This document shows, piece after piece, positions 38,794-48,381 of a DNA stretch of 64,000 nucleotides (positions are counted from its first letter, which is position 1; the number at the start of each line of letters is the position of its first letter). The position numbers were made by a program, and so were the translations under genes. Source of the DNA: Geobacter sp. DSM 9736 (lineage in GTDB: Bacteria > Desulfobacterota > Desulfuromonadia > Geobacterales > Geobacteraceae); contig NZ_LT896716.1 of assembly GCF_900187405.1 (NCBI RefSeq), positions 2,852,753-2,916,752 of the forward strand, given 5' to 3'. Below the pieces are notes generated by a model, which had not been told where the DNA came from, searched no databases, and worked only from the letters and a program-made list of their open reading frames with translations.

Positions 38794-39698
38794 AGAAGGA
38801 CTTCCTCGCCCTCAACCAGTACTCGAAGGCGGAACTCGACGCGCTCTTCGCTCTTACGCGGGAGCTGAAGGAGAAGCAGAAGAAGAGGGTTTCCCACCGC
38901 CTTCTCGACGGGAGGAGCATCGCCCTCATCTTCGAGAAGTCCTCCACCCGCACTCGCGTCTCCTTCGAAGTAGGCGTCTACCAGCTCGGGGGGCAGCCCC
39001 TCTTCATCTCCTCCGCTACGTCGCAAATGGGGCGGGGGGAGCCGATCAAGGATACCGCCCGCACCATTTCCCGCTACTGTGACGGGATTATGATCCGTAC
39101 CTACGGGCAGGAGATCGTCGACGAGTTTGCCCGCTACGCCTCGGTTCCCGTCATCAACGGCCTCACCGATCTCTTCCACCCGTGCCAGATCATGGCCGAT
39201 CTGTTTACAGTGATCGAGCACCGGGGGAGCTACGATGGGCTTACCTTCTCCTGGGTGGGGGACGGGAACAACATGGCGAACACCTGGATCGAGGCCGCCG
39301 CCATCTTCGGGTTCACCCTCAAGCTCGCATGCCCCGAGGGGTATGACCCTGACGCCGATGTCCTCGCCTGGGCGAAGGGTAAGGGAGCCGACATCCTCCT
39401 CACCCGTGACCCCCGGGAGGCGGTGCAGGACGCCGACGTGATCAACACCGACGTCTGGGCTAGTATGGGGCAGGAGGCCGAGCAGAAGGAGCGTGAGAAG
39501 GCCTTCGCCGGCTACCAAGTTAACGAGGCCCTCCTCGACGAGGCGAAAGGGAACTGCATGGTCCTCCACTGCCTGCCGGCGCACCGTGGGGAGGAAATCA
39601 CCGATGACGTCATCGAAGGCCCACACTCGGCGGTCTGGGACGAGGCGGAGAACCGGCTGCATATACAAAAAGCCATCATGGCTACGCTGATAAGGTAA
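38790..39698 (+). CDS. argF: Ornithine carbamoyltransferase
   Basis: ArgF (302 aa) makes citrulline. Carbamoyl-phosphate site FEKSSTRTRVSFEVG, DTARTISRY, the HPCQIMADLFT motif and the ornithine-binding MVLHCLPAHRGEEITDDVIEG are present. It is translationally coupled to argD. Its stop codon lies at the left edge of repeat copy B. Confidence 0.97.
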
Positions 39699-39810
39699 GG
39701 CCGCTTTCCCGCCAAATCAGCGTTGAGCTTCGAGCAATCCTTGTGCGACGTGGCGCTGCCACGTCTCCGCGGTTCCTCTCGCTCGCCTTGATTTGACGAA
39801 AAATCGACCT
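39698..39810. repeat. Dispersed palindromic element, copy B (argF-argG)
   Basis: About 113 bp. The central hairpin is CGTGGCGCTGCCACG (39749-39763), extendable to GACGTGGC/GCCACGTC. Outer arms starting AGGCCGCTTTCC (39698-) pair with the right end AAAATCGACCT, and CAAATCA/TGATTTG pair just inside them. Mismatches in the arms are mostly C opposite A on the + strand, which become G-U if read as minus-strand RNA. See the related copies at 46436 and 48382. Confidence 0.85.
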
Positions 39811-39848
39811 TTCCGAACTGTATCCTGAAATAAAAAGGAGAATTGTAA

Positions 39849-41069
39849 ATGGCCAAAAAAGAAGTTAAGAAAATCGTCCTCGCCTATTCGGGCGGACTCG
39901 ACACCTCTATCATCCTGAAGTGGCTGAAGAACGAGTACGGCTGCGAGGTTGTCGCCTTTTCCGCAGACCTGGGGCAGGGGGACGAACTGGCACCGGTTCG
40001 GGAGAAGGCGTTCGCCACCGGGGCATCCAAGGTCTACATCGACGACCTGAGGGAGGAGTTCGTACGCGATTTCGTCTTCCCGATGTTCCGCGCCAATGCC
40101 ATCTACGAGGGGCACTACCTCCTCGGCACCTCCATCGCCCGTCCACTTATCGCAAAGCGGCAGATGGAGATCGCGAAGATCGAGGGGGCCGACGCGGTTT
40201 CCCACGGCGCCACCGGCAAGGGAAACGATCAGGTCCGTTTCGAGCTCGCTTACTATCACTTCGATCCTTCCATCACCGTAGTCGCCCCGTGGCGGGACTG
40301 GAAACTCAACAGCCGCCAGGCTCTCGTCAACTACGCCAAGAAGAACGGCATTCCGATCCCGGTTACCAAGAAGCGCCCCTGGTCCTCCGACCGCAACCTC
40401 CTCCACATCTCTTTCGAGGGTGGAATTCTTGAGGATACCTGGGCCGAGCCGCCCGAGAACATGTTCGTCCTTACAAAGGCCCCGGAAAAGGCCCCTAACA
40501 AGCCCCAGTACATAGAGATCCAGTTCGAGAAGGGGAATGCCGTTGCCATCGACGGCGTTCGTATGACGCCGGCCGAGCTCCTCGCCAAGCTGAACGAGAT
40601 CGGCGGCGAGCACGGCATCGGCAGGGTCGACCTCCTCGAAAACCGCTCCGTAGGGATGAAATCCCGCGGCGTCTACGAGACTCCGGGGGGCACGATCCTC
40701 CGGGAGGCGCACATGGCAGTGGAGCAGATTACAATGGACCGCGAGGTCATGCGCGTGCGCGACTCCCTCATCCCCGAATATGCGCGGCTCATCTACGCCG
40801 GGTACTGGTTCTCGCCTGAGCGGGAGATGCTCCAGACCCTCATCGACGAGTCACAGAAGTGCGTGAACGGCGTCGCCCGCATCAAGCTCTACAAGGGGCA
40901 CTGCCGAACCGTCGGCCGCAAGTCGGAGACCGACTCCCTCTTCAACCTCGACTTCGCCACCTTCGAAAAGGATCAGGTATACAACCAGGCCGACGCCACC
41001 GGGTTCATCAAGATCAACTCGCTGCGCCTGCGGATCAGGTCGCTAATGCAAAACGCGAAGAAAAAGTAG
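39849..41069 (+). CDS. argG: Argininosuccinate synthase
   Basis: ArgG (406 aa) joins citrulline and aspartate using ATP. The N-terminal P-loop-like [39 protein letters not shown] and [20 protein letters not shown] motifs are intact. A strong AAGGAG site precedes the ATG. It is separated from argF by repeat copy B, but is on the same strand. Confidence 0.98.
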   Translation: MAKKEVKKIVLAYSGGLDTSIILKWLKNEYGCEVVAFSADLGQGDELAPVREKAFATGASKVYIDDLREEFVRDFVFPMFRANAIYEGHYLLGTSIARPLIAKRQMEIAKIEGADAVSHGATGKGNDQVRFELAYYHFDPSITVVAPWRDWKLNSRQALVNYAKKNGIPIPVTKKRPWSSDRNLLHISFEGGILEDTWAEPPENMFVLTKAPEKAPNKPQYIEIQFEKGNAVAIDGVRMTPAELLAKLNEIGGEHGIGRVDLLENRSVGMKSRGVYETPGGTILREAHMAVEQITMDREVMRVRDSLIPEYARLIYAGYWFSPEREMLQTLIDESQKCVNGVARIKLYKGHCRTVGRKSETDSLFNLDFATFEKDQVYNQADATGFIKINSLRLRIRSLMQNAKKK

Positions 41070-41125
41070 AGCCAGCTTCACCACTGCTGCCGAACAAGGA
41101 GGGGGCACGGCTAGCCGTGTCCCCT

Positions 41126-41629
41126 ATGAATTTTATGCCTGGACTCAAATTCAAGAAGCAACACATCGTTACCTCGGTTGTGGCAGTGATCGTCGATGAC
41201 GAACAGAGGGTTCTGCTGACCAGGAGAAATATCCCGCCGTTCCAGGGGCTCTGGGTTATGCCGGGAGGCAAGATAGATCTTGGCGAACCGATATTGAAAG
41301 CCCTGCACCGGGAGGTGAGGGAAGAGGTGGGCCTTGAAGTGGAGGTTGAGGACCTGATCGATGTCTTCGAGCACCTGACGCCGGGGGAGGAGAATAGTCA
41401 CTTCATCATTCTCTACTACCTATGCCGCGCGACGGTCTGCGATATCTGCCACAATCCTTTCGAAATAGAGGAGGCCCGGTGGGTGCCGAAAAACGAGCTT
41501 GCAGGCTTTCCCATGCCGGAAGGGGCCAAGTTCATCCTCGGCAAGATCTTCCCGGAAGCATTCAGCGCCGGGCAGAAAGAAGAGACGGCATCCCTCAAGC
41601 GGAAGGTCAAAAAGCTGAAAAAACTGTAG
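41126..41629 (+). CDS. NUDIX hydrolase
   Basis: About 167 aa with a full NUDIX box (GGKIDLGEPILKALHREVREEVGL). The N-terminal TSVVAVIVDDEQRVLLTRRNIPPFQGLWVMPGG is typical of the ADP-sugar/nucleotide pyrophosphatase branch, and the C-terminus is Lys-rich. The start is uncertain: ATG 41126, ATG 41135 and GTG 41117 are in frame, with AAGGAGG about 14-20 nt upstream. An open frame runs further back inside argG and is not used. Substrate unknown. Confidence 0.85.
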   Translation: MNFMPGLKFKKQHIVTSVVAVIVDDEQRVLLTRRNIPPFQGLWVMPGGKIDLGEPILKALHREVREEVGLEVEVEDLIDVFEHLTPGEENSHFIILYYLCRATVCDICHNPFEIEEARWVPKNELAGFPMPEGAKFILGKIFPEAFSAGQKEETASLKRKVKKLKKL

Positions 41630-41644
41630 CTTCGTGAAGGGCAC

Positions 41645-42811
41645 ATGGTCCGTATCCTCGAAAAAAGGGTTAACCTAGAATTTTCCCTCGGCCATCATCT
41701 CCACTGCCTGATTGCCCAGATACCCAACCATCTGCGCCGATCCGACTACGGTTTCGTGCTTGTAGACCCGGAGAAGAAGTGGGAACAGGTAAAGGCTCTC
41801 CTCGACATGATTGCCGCCGGGGAAGGAAACCTGAAGAAGCTTCATTTTCTCATGCTCCCGGAAGCATCGATTCCATTCGCAAGGTTCGATGAGATGATTG
41901 CCGCCACCGACGCCGGGTTCCGCAACAACACCGTCGTAATGTTCGGGATGGAACACGTGCGGCTCAAGACGTACCGGGAACTCCTCGAACGATACCGTGC
42001 CGACAACGAGGAAGCCGTAGAACTGGTGGACCGGGACATCGATTCGGGCGACGTGCTTGATATGCCCGTCAACTGGTGCTGCATCGCCATCAAGGAAGCG
42101 GACGGAAACCTGCGGGTGTTTCTGGAAGCGAAGTCTCATCCCTTCCACGGCGAAGAATACATGGACACGTTCCACGATCTCTACCGGGGGCGCCACTTCT
42201 ACCTGTTCCGAAGCAGGCCGGCGTGCTTCAACTTCATGACGTTGATATGCCTCGACTACCTTTACCGCGACCTCTACGCCTCAAACATCCGGCAGATCAT
42301 CGACCATGCAAACCAGCTCTTTTTCAACACGCGACAGGGGCTCGATGCCCTGTTCGTTATCGAGTGCAATCCTAAGCCGGAGCACCGGGCTTACTGGGAA
42401 GTGCTGACCGGCTTCTACGGGGAATATCTGGAAGACACCCCCGGGATACGGGAAACTGTGACGATTTTCGGCAACACCTCGGACGAAACGAAGCTCGACG
42501 ATCTGACAGCATCGAAGGGCTTCGGTCACTCGTTCGTTGTGATCAACCGCCATCACCGTCTTGCGAAGGAAAAATTCCCTGAATTTTCCACCGACGACTT
42601 CAATGGCGCTCCGGTTTGCCGCCTCCGCTTCGGCAACGGCACACGGCTCTATTACTTCAACCTGCCGCTCCACCACGAGCTCGATCCGCGCACCAGCAGG
42701 ATGCCTCTGAAAGTTCACTCAATCATGCGGTGGAGTGACGGACGATGGATCAAGGTCACGGGGGAAGAGATGGTGGGAGGGGTCGAGCTACCGCGGGAGG
42801 CGGATTCCTGA
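41645..42811 (+). CDS. Nitrilase-fold protein of unknown function
   Basis: A 388-aa protein with no confident family name. I see the catalytic layout of the carbon-nitrogen hydrolase superfamily: Glu73 in FLMLPEASIP, Lys163 in FLEAKSHPF and Cys202 in TLICLDYLYRD, spaced like the Glu-Lys-Cys triad of nitrilases. About 120 extra C-terminal residues (GNTSDETKLDD, SFVVINRHHRLAKE, RLRFGNGTRLYYFNLPLHH) distinguish it from ordinary amidases. A good AAGGG site precedes the ATG, 15 nt after the NUDIX gene. Its place between argG and argH hints at a role tied to nitrogen or arginine metabolism. Stand-alone relatives of the nitrilase domains in reverse-transcriptase defence proteins are another possibility. 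Confidence 0.6.
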   Translation: MVRILEKRVNLEFSLGHHLHCLIAQIPNHLRRSDYGFVLVDPEKKWEQVKALLDMIAAGEGNLKKLHFLMLPEASIPFARFDEMIAATDAGFRNNTVVMFGMEHVRLKTYRELLERYRADNEEAVELVDRDIDSGDVLDMPVNWCCIAIKEADGNLRVFLEAKSHPFHGEEYMDTFHDLYRGRHFYLFRSRPACFNFMTLICLDYLYRDLYASNIRQIIDHANQLFFNTRQGLDALFVIECNPKPEHRAYWEVLTGFYGEYLEDTPGIRETVTIFGNTSDETKLDDLTASKGFGHSFVVINRHHRLAKEKFPEFSTDDFNGAPVCRLRFGNGTRLYYFNLPLHHELDPRTSRMPLKVHSIMRWSDGRWIKVTGEEMVGGVELPREADS

Positions 42812-42872
42812 GCCTCGTGCCGGTAAGACTTCAACGGCATAGTCCGACAACTTTACGAGGAGAATAACCAGC

Positions 42873-44249
42873 ATGGCACAAGAAAAGCTTTGGGGGGGGC
42901 GCTTTTCCCAGCCCACGGACAAGTTCGTCGAAGAGTTCACCGCATCCATCCAGTTCGACAAGCGGCTGTACAGTCAGGACATCAGGGGCTCCATCGCCCA
43001 TGCGGAAATGCTCGGCAGGCAAGGGATCATTTCGGCGGCCGATGTGGAGGCGATTGTCGGAGGGCTTCGGGAGATTCTCGACCAGATCGAGCAGGGCACA
43101 TTTGACTTTTCCGTCTCCCTCGAGGACATCCATATGAACATCGAGGCGCGGCTTTCGGAAAAGATCGGAGAGGCGGGGAAGCGGCTCCACACCGGACGGT
43201 CGCGAAACGACCAGGTCGCCCTGGACATACGTCTCTATCTGAGGGACGAGATTGCGGAAATCACCTCCTATCTCGACCTGCTCGTCGATAGCCTCCTCTT
43301 CCAGGCGGAAAAGAACATAAATGTGATGATGCCGGGGTTTACCCATCTCCAGACCGCCCAGCCGATCCTCTTCGCCCACCACATGCTCGCCTACGTGGAG
43401 ATGTTCAAGCGGGACAAGGGCAGGATGGAGGATTGCCTGAAGCGGGTGAACGTACTGCCGCTCGGGGCTGGCGCCCTCGCCGGCACCACCTTCCCGATAG
43501 ACCGGGAATTCGTTGCGGATCGGCTCGGCTTCCCCGAAGTGACGAGGAACTCACTCGACTCCGTTTCCGATCGGGATTTCGCTCTTGAGTTCATATCCGC
43601 CGCGTCAATCCTGATGATGCACCTTTCCCGCTTCTCCGAGGAACTCATCCTCTGGTCCACAAGCGAATTCCGTTTCGTCGAACTCTCCGACTCCTTCTGC
43701 ACCGGCTCTTCCATCATGCCCCAGAAGAAGAACCCGGACGTCCCCGAGCTAGTACGGGGGAAGACCGGCCGGGTCTACGGGAACCTGATGGCGCTCCTCA
43801 CTGTAATGAAGTCACTCCCCCTGGCCTACAACAAGGACATGCAGGAGGACAAGGAGCCTCTCTTCGACACCATCGACACCGTTAAGGGCTCCCTCAAGAT
43901 ATTCGCCGACATGATCAGGGAGATGCGGGTCAACGCCGACCGGATGCTGCAGGCCGCAGGCGGGGGATTCTCAACCGCCACCGACGTCGCAGACTACCTT
44001 GTCCGCAAAGGGGTGCCGTTCCGCGATGCTCATGAGGTGGTGGGGAAGGTGGTCCGGTACTGCATCGACGAGGATATGACACTGGAGGAGCTGTCGCTGG
44101 CGGAATGGCAGCTTTTTTCGATGCAGATACAGGAGGATATCTTTGCGGCGATTACCCTGGAGGCAAGCGTCAACGCCCGCAGCGCCACAGGCGGGACGGC
44201 GCTGGAGAGAGTGCGTCAGGAAATCGAAAGAGCCAGATCCGGCAAGTGA
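42873..44249 (+). CDS. argH: Argininosuccinate lyase
   Basis: ArgH (458 aa) releases fumarate to give arginine. Family motifs [57 protein letters not shown], and the signature [20 protein letters not shown] are present, with the catalytic Ser in the flexible loop. GAGGAG lies 10 nt upstream. With argB, argD, argF and argG it covers acetylglutamate to arginine, except argC and argJ, which are not in the window. Confidence 0.98.
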   Translation: MAQEKLWGGRFSQPTDKFVEEFTASIQFDKRLYSQDIRGSIAHAEMLGRQGIISAADVEAIVGGLREILDQIEQGTFDFSVSLEDIHMNIEARLSEKIGEAGKRLHTGRSRNDQVALDIRLYLRDEIAEITSYLDLLVDSLLFQAEKNINVMMPGFTHLQTAQPILFAHHMLAYVEMFKRDKGRMEDCLKRVNVLPLGAGALAGTTFPIDREFVADRLGFPEVTRNSLDSVSDRDFALEFISAASILMMHLSRFSEELILWSTSEFRFVELSDSFCTGSSIMPQKKNPDVPELVRGKTGRVYGNLMALLTVMKSLPLAYNKDMQEDKEPLFDTIDTVKGSLKIFADMIREMRVNADRMLQAAGGGFSTATDVADYLVRKGVPFRDAHEVVGKVVRYCIDEDMTLEELSLAEWQLFSMQIQEDIFAAITLEASVNARSATGGTALERVRQEIERARSGK

Positions 44250-44285
44250 TCGGTTGTGCCTCCTGGTCAACCTCGCAGGTTTATC

Positions 44286-45050
44286 ATGAACAAACTCATC
44301 ATTGTCCTACTCATCTCTCTCGTACTCTCCGGATGCGGCCGGAAGGGTCAGCTGATCCCGCCGGAAGCACTCGTGCCTGCACCGATTTCTGATCTGCGTG
44401 TGGCCCAGCAGGGTGAGAAATTCCTGGTCTCCTGGTCCCCCCCCTTACGCGACGAGGGGGGGCGCAAGCTGGGGGAACTGGGCGGATTCCTGATCCTTCG
44501 CCGGGTAGTGCTTCCTCCGAAGGAGGATTGCGAACAGTGCCCCAACGCATACCACCTCCTGAAGCGGGTCGACCTCGATTACCTGCAGGATGTCACTCGA
44601 CTCGGCGCCCTCTATTTCCTCAGCGACCCTTCAGCTGCCACCGGCACCACGTATCAGTACAAAGCTCTTTCCGTGAAGGCTGACGGTACAGTAAGCCGGG
44701 ATTCGAATAAAGCGAGGAGAAAGAAGGTTTCACCACCACCCCCGCCGCGCATTCAGGTGCGCTTTACTCCAGTAGCAGCCGTTCTTCAGTGGGAACCGGT
44801 AACGCTTCATGGCGAGGGCACGACCGTAGGGTACAACGTCTATCGGCGAAAAGCTGCCGGCTCTCACTTTCCTGTCCCGCTGAACGATACACCCATTACC
44901 GAACCGCGATTTGAGGATACCGCAATTTCAGCTGACGATGAGTACGTCTACCTCGTTCGAACCGTCGCCAGGATTGATGGAGAAATTGTAGAGAGCGAAT
45001 CATCCGGCGAGGTGACAGGGCGCCTCCTTCCAACAGAATCCGAAGAATAA
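44286..45050 (+). CDS. Fibronectin-III-like lipoprotein with LptM-type N-terminus
   Basis: A 254-aa lipoprotein: signal LIIVLLISLVLSGC with the lipobox, followed by GRKGQLIPPE, the short motif of LptM-like lipoproteins usually found near lysA/argH. Two fibronectin type III-like modules follow (DLRVAQQGEKFLVSWSPP and QVRFTPVAAVLQWEPVTLHGEGTTVGYNVYRRK). The start ATG 44286 is chosen because it directly begins the signal peptide. It lies 36 nt after argH. Function unknown; the lptM-like tag suggests an outer-membrane assembly link, which is inference. Confidence 0.8.
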   Translation: MNKLIIVLLISLVLSGCGRKGQLIPPEALVPAPISDLRVAQQGEKFLVSWSPPLRDEGGRKLGELGGFLILRRVVLPPKEDCEQCPNAYHLLKRVDLDYLQDVTRLGALYFLSDPSAATGTTYQYKALSVKADGTVSRDSNKARRKKVSPPPPPRIQVRFTPVAAVLQWEPVTLHGEGTTVGYNVYRRKAAGSHFPVPLNDTPITEPRFEDTAISADDEYVYLVRTVARIDGEIVESESSGEVTGRLLPTESEE

Positions 45051-45078
45051 GGTAACCTCCCGCCGCTCCAACCAAAAA

Positions 45079-45107
45079 TTGACATTTGCCAGTCCGTATG
45101 TTAGAAA
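45079..45107 (+). promoter_or_regulatory. Sigma70-type promoter for lysA
   Basis: TTGACA at 45079-45084, 17-nt spacer, TAGAAA at 45102-45107. It lies in the 130-nt gap ahead of lysA, so the lys/dap genes can be transcribed separately from the arg genes. Confidence 0.7.
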
Positions 45108-45180
45108 TACCCACTTTTGTTTACGCTACACCTATCCTGGTGATTTTTTTACAGTCATTACTATAGATTCGGAGGGTCCA

Positions 45181-46434
45181 ATGCATCACTTTCAGTACAA
45201 GGGGAACGAACTCTTCGCCGAAGAGGTGCCGGTCCGCGAAATCGTCGCAAAGGTGGGAAGCCCGGTCTACGTCTATTCCCACGCCACCCTTGAACGGCAC
45301 TACCGCGCCTTCGACGACGCCTTTGCCGGCGTCCCCCACACCATCTGTTACTCGGTCAAGGCAAACTCCACTATGGCTGTCCTCAAGACATTCATCAACC
45401 TCGGTGGCGGGGTCGATATCGTGTCGGGCGGAGAACTGTACCGTGCGCTCAAGGCTGGGGCAGATCCGCAGAAGGTGGTCTACTCGGGTGTCGGCAAGAA
45501 GGACGACGAGATCGAGTACGCCCTCAACAGCAATATACTGATGTTCAACGTGGAGTCGGAACAGGAGCTTGATCGGATCAACCAGATTGCAACCCGCATG
45601 GGGAAGAAGGCTGGTATCGCTATCCGCGTCAATCCGGACGTCGATCCTCAGACACACCCCTACATCACGACGGGTCTAAAGAACGCCAAGTTCGGGATCA
45701 CAATAGAGCGTGCAATCGAAGAGTACAAGCGCGCCAAGGGGATGGCAGGAATCGAGATCCTCGGCATCGATTGCCACATCGGTAGCCAGCTGACGAAGGT
45801 CAACCCCTTCGTGGACTCGATCATCAAGCTCAAGAAGGTGATCGGCATTCTCAAGGAAGCCGGAATCTCCCTGAAGTACTTCGACATCGGCGGGGGTCTC
45901 GGCATAACTTACAACAACGAGGAGCCGCCACTCCCTTCCGATTACGGCAAGGAAATCATCTCCGCCACCAAGGATCTGGGTATGCACCTGGTGTTCGAGC
46001 CGGGGCGGAACATCGTCGGGAATGCCGGCGTACTCGTCGCCAAGTGCCTCTACACCAAACAGCGCGACGAGAAGAACTTCATCATGATCGACGCCGGGAT
46101 GAACGACCTCGCACGTCCGGCTCTTTACGGTTCCTTCCACGGCGTGCAGCCGGTAGTGAATGACCAGGACGGGCTCGTGATGGCCGATATCGTCGGCCCC
46201 ATCTGCGAGTCGGGTGACTTCCTCGTGAAGGACCGGGAAGTGCCGATGTTCCGGCAGGGGGACCTTATGGCCTTCATGTCCGCCGGCGCCTACGGCTTTG
46301 CCATGAGCAGCACCTACAACAGCCGCCCGCGTGTGGCTGAGGTGATGGTGAAGGGTAATTCCTTCGAGGTGGTGCGCGAGCGGGAAACGGTGGAGGATTT
46401 GATCAAGGGAGAACGAGTCCCATCCTTCCTCTGA
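45181..46434 (+). CDS. lysA: Diaminopimelate decarboxylase
   Basis: LysA (417 aa) makes lysine from meso-diaminopimelate with PLP. The lysine motif is in HTICYSVKANSTMAVLKTF, and SGGELYRAL, HIGSQLTKVNPF, DIGGGLGITY, EPGRNIVGNAG and ICESGDFL follow. ATG 45181 is preceded by GGAGGG at about 4 nt, so the frame upstream to 45079 is excluded. It is followed by repeat copy C and dapA. Confidence 0.97.
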   Translation: MHHFQYKGNELFAEEVPVREIVAKVGSPVYVYSHATLERHYRAFDDAFAGVPHTICYSVKANSTMAVLKTFINLGGGVDIVSGGELYRALKAGADPQKVVYSGVGKKDDEIEYALNSNILMFNVESEQELDRINQIATRMGKKAGIAIRVNPDVDPQTHPYITTGLKNAKFGITIERAIEEYKRAKGMAGIEILGIDCHIGSQLTKVNPFVDSIIKLKKVIGILKEAGISLKYFDIGGGLGITYNNEEPPLPSDYGKEIISATKDLGMHLVFEPGRNIVGNAGVLVAKCLYTKQRDEKNFIMIDAGMNDLARPALYGSFHGVQPVVNDQDGLVMADIVGPICESGDFLVKDREVPMFRQGDLMAFMSAGAYGFAMSSTYNSRPRVAEVMVKGNSFEVVRERETVEDLIKGERVPSFL

Positions 46435-46435
46435 A

Positions 46436-46556
46436 AGAACGGCCACTTTTGCGCAATCTCTGCGTTGCTCTGCGGGACTCCTTGTGCGGCGTAGCGCAGC
46501 TACGCCTCCGCGTCCTCCCTTGAGCGCCTTGACCTTGCACAAAATTGACCGTTCTT
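46436..46556. repeat. Dispersed palindromic element, copy C (lysA-dapA)
   Basis: About 121 bp. Outer arms AAGAACGG (46436-46443) and CCGTTCTT (46549-46556) are perfect, continuing as an imperfect pairing of CACTTTTGCGCAA with TTGCACAAAATTG. The central hairpin is CGTAGCGCAGCTACG (46490-46504), extendable to GGCGTAGC/GCTACGCC. The A-T pair at the fourth stem position replaces the G-C of copies B and D. Confidence 0.87.
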
Positions 46557-46574
46557 GGACGTTTGCCTTACAAT
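46545..46574 (+). promoter_or_regulatory. Possible dapA promoter using the end of repeat copy C
   Basis: TTGACC at 46545-46550, 18-nt spacer, TACAAT at 46569-46574. The -35 hexamer is part of the right arm of the repeat; the -10 lies outside it, 33 nt before the dapA start. Confidence 0.5.
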
Positions 46575-46606
46575 GAATTAAAGACATAAGAAGGTTGGAG
46601 GTTACC

Positions 46607-47479
46607 ATGTTCAAAGGAAGCATTGTCGCCATAGTGACGCCGTTCAGGAACGGGGCGGTGGACGAGGAGAAGCTGCGGGAGCTCGTAGAGTTCCAGATCG
46701 AGAACGGGACCGATGCCATCGTCCCGTGCGGCACCACCGGCGAGTCGTCTACGCTCGACTATGAAGAGCACGACCGGGTCATCGAGATCGTGGTGGAGCA
46801 GGTTAAGAAGCGCGTTCCCGTCATCGCCGGCACAGGTTCCAACTCGACCCGGGAAGCTATCGAGATGACCGCGCATGCCAAGGAGCTGGGCGCAGACGGC
46901 GCGCTCCTCGTCACGCCCTACTACAACAAGCCGACCCAGGAGGGTCTCTACCGGCACTACATGGCGGTGGCCGATGCGGTGGCGCTCCCCCAGATCCTCT
47001 ACAACGTTCCCGGGCGCACCGGGGTGAACCTCCTGCCGGAGACGGTGGCGCGCCTGGCGTCCCACAAGAACATCGTAGCGATCAAGGAGGCGACCGGGTC
47101 GCTCCAGCAGGCTTCGGAGGTTCTTGCCCTCTGCGGTGACAAGATTGATGTCCTCTCCGGCGACGACTTCATCACCTTTCCGCTCATGGCATGCGGCGCG
47201 AAGGGGGTCATCTCCGTGCTGGCCAACATCATGCCGAAAGCGGTGGGAGACCTGACCGACGCTTTTTTTGCGGGCGACCTGGAAAAGGCCCGTCAGCTCC
47301 ACCTGCAAACCCTCAAGATCAGCAACGCCATGTTCATCGAGAGCAATCCGATTCCGGTGAAGACGGCCCTGGGACTCATGGGGAAATGCTCGGATGAGCT
47401 CCGCCTGCCACTCTGCCCGATGGGGGAGGGGAACAAGGCGAAGCTTGCGGCGGTCCTGAAGGAATACAACCTAATCTAA
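46607..47479 (+). CDS. dapA: 4-hydroxy-tetrahydrodipicolinate synthase
   Basis: DapA (290 aa) condenses pyruvate with aspartate semialdehyde. Motifs GSIVAIVTPFRNGAVDEEKL, GTTGESSTL, VIAGTGSNSTREAI, YYNKPTQEGLYRHY and the Schiff-base lysine in NIVAIKEATGS are present. GGAGG fixes ATG 46607 over an in-frame GTG 12 nt upstream. It lies between repeat copy C and the 47486 palindrome. Confidence 0.98.
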   Translation: MFKGSIVAIVTPFRNGAVDEEKLRELVEFQIENGTDAIVPCGTTGESSTLDYEEHDRVIEIVVEQVKKRVPVIAGTGSNSTREAIEMTAHAKELGADGALLVTPYYNKPTQEGLYRHYMAVADAVALPQILYNVPGRTGVNLLPETVARLASHKNIVAIKEATGSLQQASEVLALCGDKIDVLSGDDFITFPLMACGAKGVISVLANIMPKAVGDLTDAFFAGDLEKARQLHLQTLKISNAMFIESNPIPVKTALGLMGKCSDELRLPLCPMGEGNKAKLAAVLKEYNLI

Positions 47480-47485
47480 AGTCAT

Positions 47486-47561
47486 TGCCACAGAGACTCC
47501 GAGCACACGGAGAAGGTATCAGCTTCTTTGCCTTTCTCTGTGTCTCCGTGCCTCCGTGGCA
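47486..47561. repeat. Imperfect palindrome of 'cacagagac/ccgtggc' type between dapA and dapB
   Basis: The left arm begins GCCACAGAGACTCCGAG (47487-) and the right arm ends CTCCGTGCCTCCGTGGC (to 47560). Both are built from C-C-A-C/G-A-G units with several mismatches. The partial copy after hdrA at 3416-3445 matches one arm. This is a second repeat family, distinct from copies A-D. Confidence 0.7.
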
Positions 47562-47576
47562 TGCTGAGGTGCTTAT

Positions 47577-48380
47577 ATGGTCAAGGTCGCGGTATGCGGC
47601 GCTGCCGGGAGAATGGGGCAGCGGATAATAGTTGCGGTGAAGGAGGCTGACGGGGTTGAGCTGTCGGGAGCGCTGGAGCGCCCGGGACATCCCCTTGTGG
47701 GGCAGGATGCAGGAATCATCGCCGGGTGCGGCGAGCTCTCCGTCAAGATCAGCGACGACATCAATGGAGTGGTTGCGGGATGCGACGTGCTCATCGACTT
47801 CACCACACCTAAAGTCTCCCTGAAGAACCTCGAAGTCTGCGCTCTCAAGAAGAAGGCAATCGTCATCGGCTCCACCGGGTTCACTCCTGACGAGCGCGCC
47901 CTTGCGGCTGAACTGGCGCGTGAGATTCCCTGCGTCCTCGCTCCCAACATGTCGGTTGGGGTCAACGTCTGCTTCAAGATCCTCAAGGACATCGCGAAGA
48001 CCCTCGGGGACGACTTCGACGTGGAGATCGTGGAATCCCACCACAAGCTCAAGAAGGATTCCCCTTCGGGAACGGCCGTCCGGATGGGGGAGGTGGTTGC
48101 GGAGGCGCTCGGCCGCGACTACAACAAGGTCGCCAACTACCACAGGGAAGGGATCTGCGGAGAGCGGACAAAGGAAGAAATCGGTATGCAGACAATCCGC
48201 GGCGGCGACATCGTCGGCGAGCACACCGTCTACTTCATCGGGATGGGGGAGCGGATCGAGCTCACCCACCGCGCCCATACCCGAGACATGTTTTCCAGGG
48301 GGTCGGTCCGGGCTGCCAGGTGGATTGCCGGGAAGGCGCCGGGGATATACGACATGCAGGACGTCCTCGGCCTTAGGTAG
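47577..48380 (+). CDS. dapB: 4-hydroxy-tetrahydrodipicolinate reductase
   Basis: DapB (267 aa) reduces hydroxytetrahydrodipicolinate with NAD(P)H. The nucleotide-binding VAVCGAAGRMGQRI, IGSTGFTPDE, APNMSVGVNV, the substrate/catalytic signature EIVESHHKLKKDSPSGTA and the C-terminal GDIVGEHTVYFIGMGERIELTHRAHTRDMF are intact. GAGGTG lies upstream of the ATG. It follows the 47486 palindrome and precedes repeat copy D. Confidence 0.98.
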   Translation: MVKVAVCGAAGRMGQRIIVAVKEADGVELSGALERPGHPLVGQDAGIIAGCGELSVKISDDINGVVAGCDVLIDFTTPKVSLKNLEVCALKKKAIVIGSTGFTPDERALAAELAREIPCVLAPNMSVGVNVCFKILKDIAKTLGDDFDVEIVESHHKLKKDSPSGTAVRMGEVVAEALGRDYNKVANYHREGICGERTKEEIGMQTIRGGDIVGEHTVYFIGMGERIELTHRAHTRDMFSRGSVRAARWIAGKAPGIYDMQDVLGLR

Positions 48381-48381
48381 G

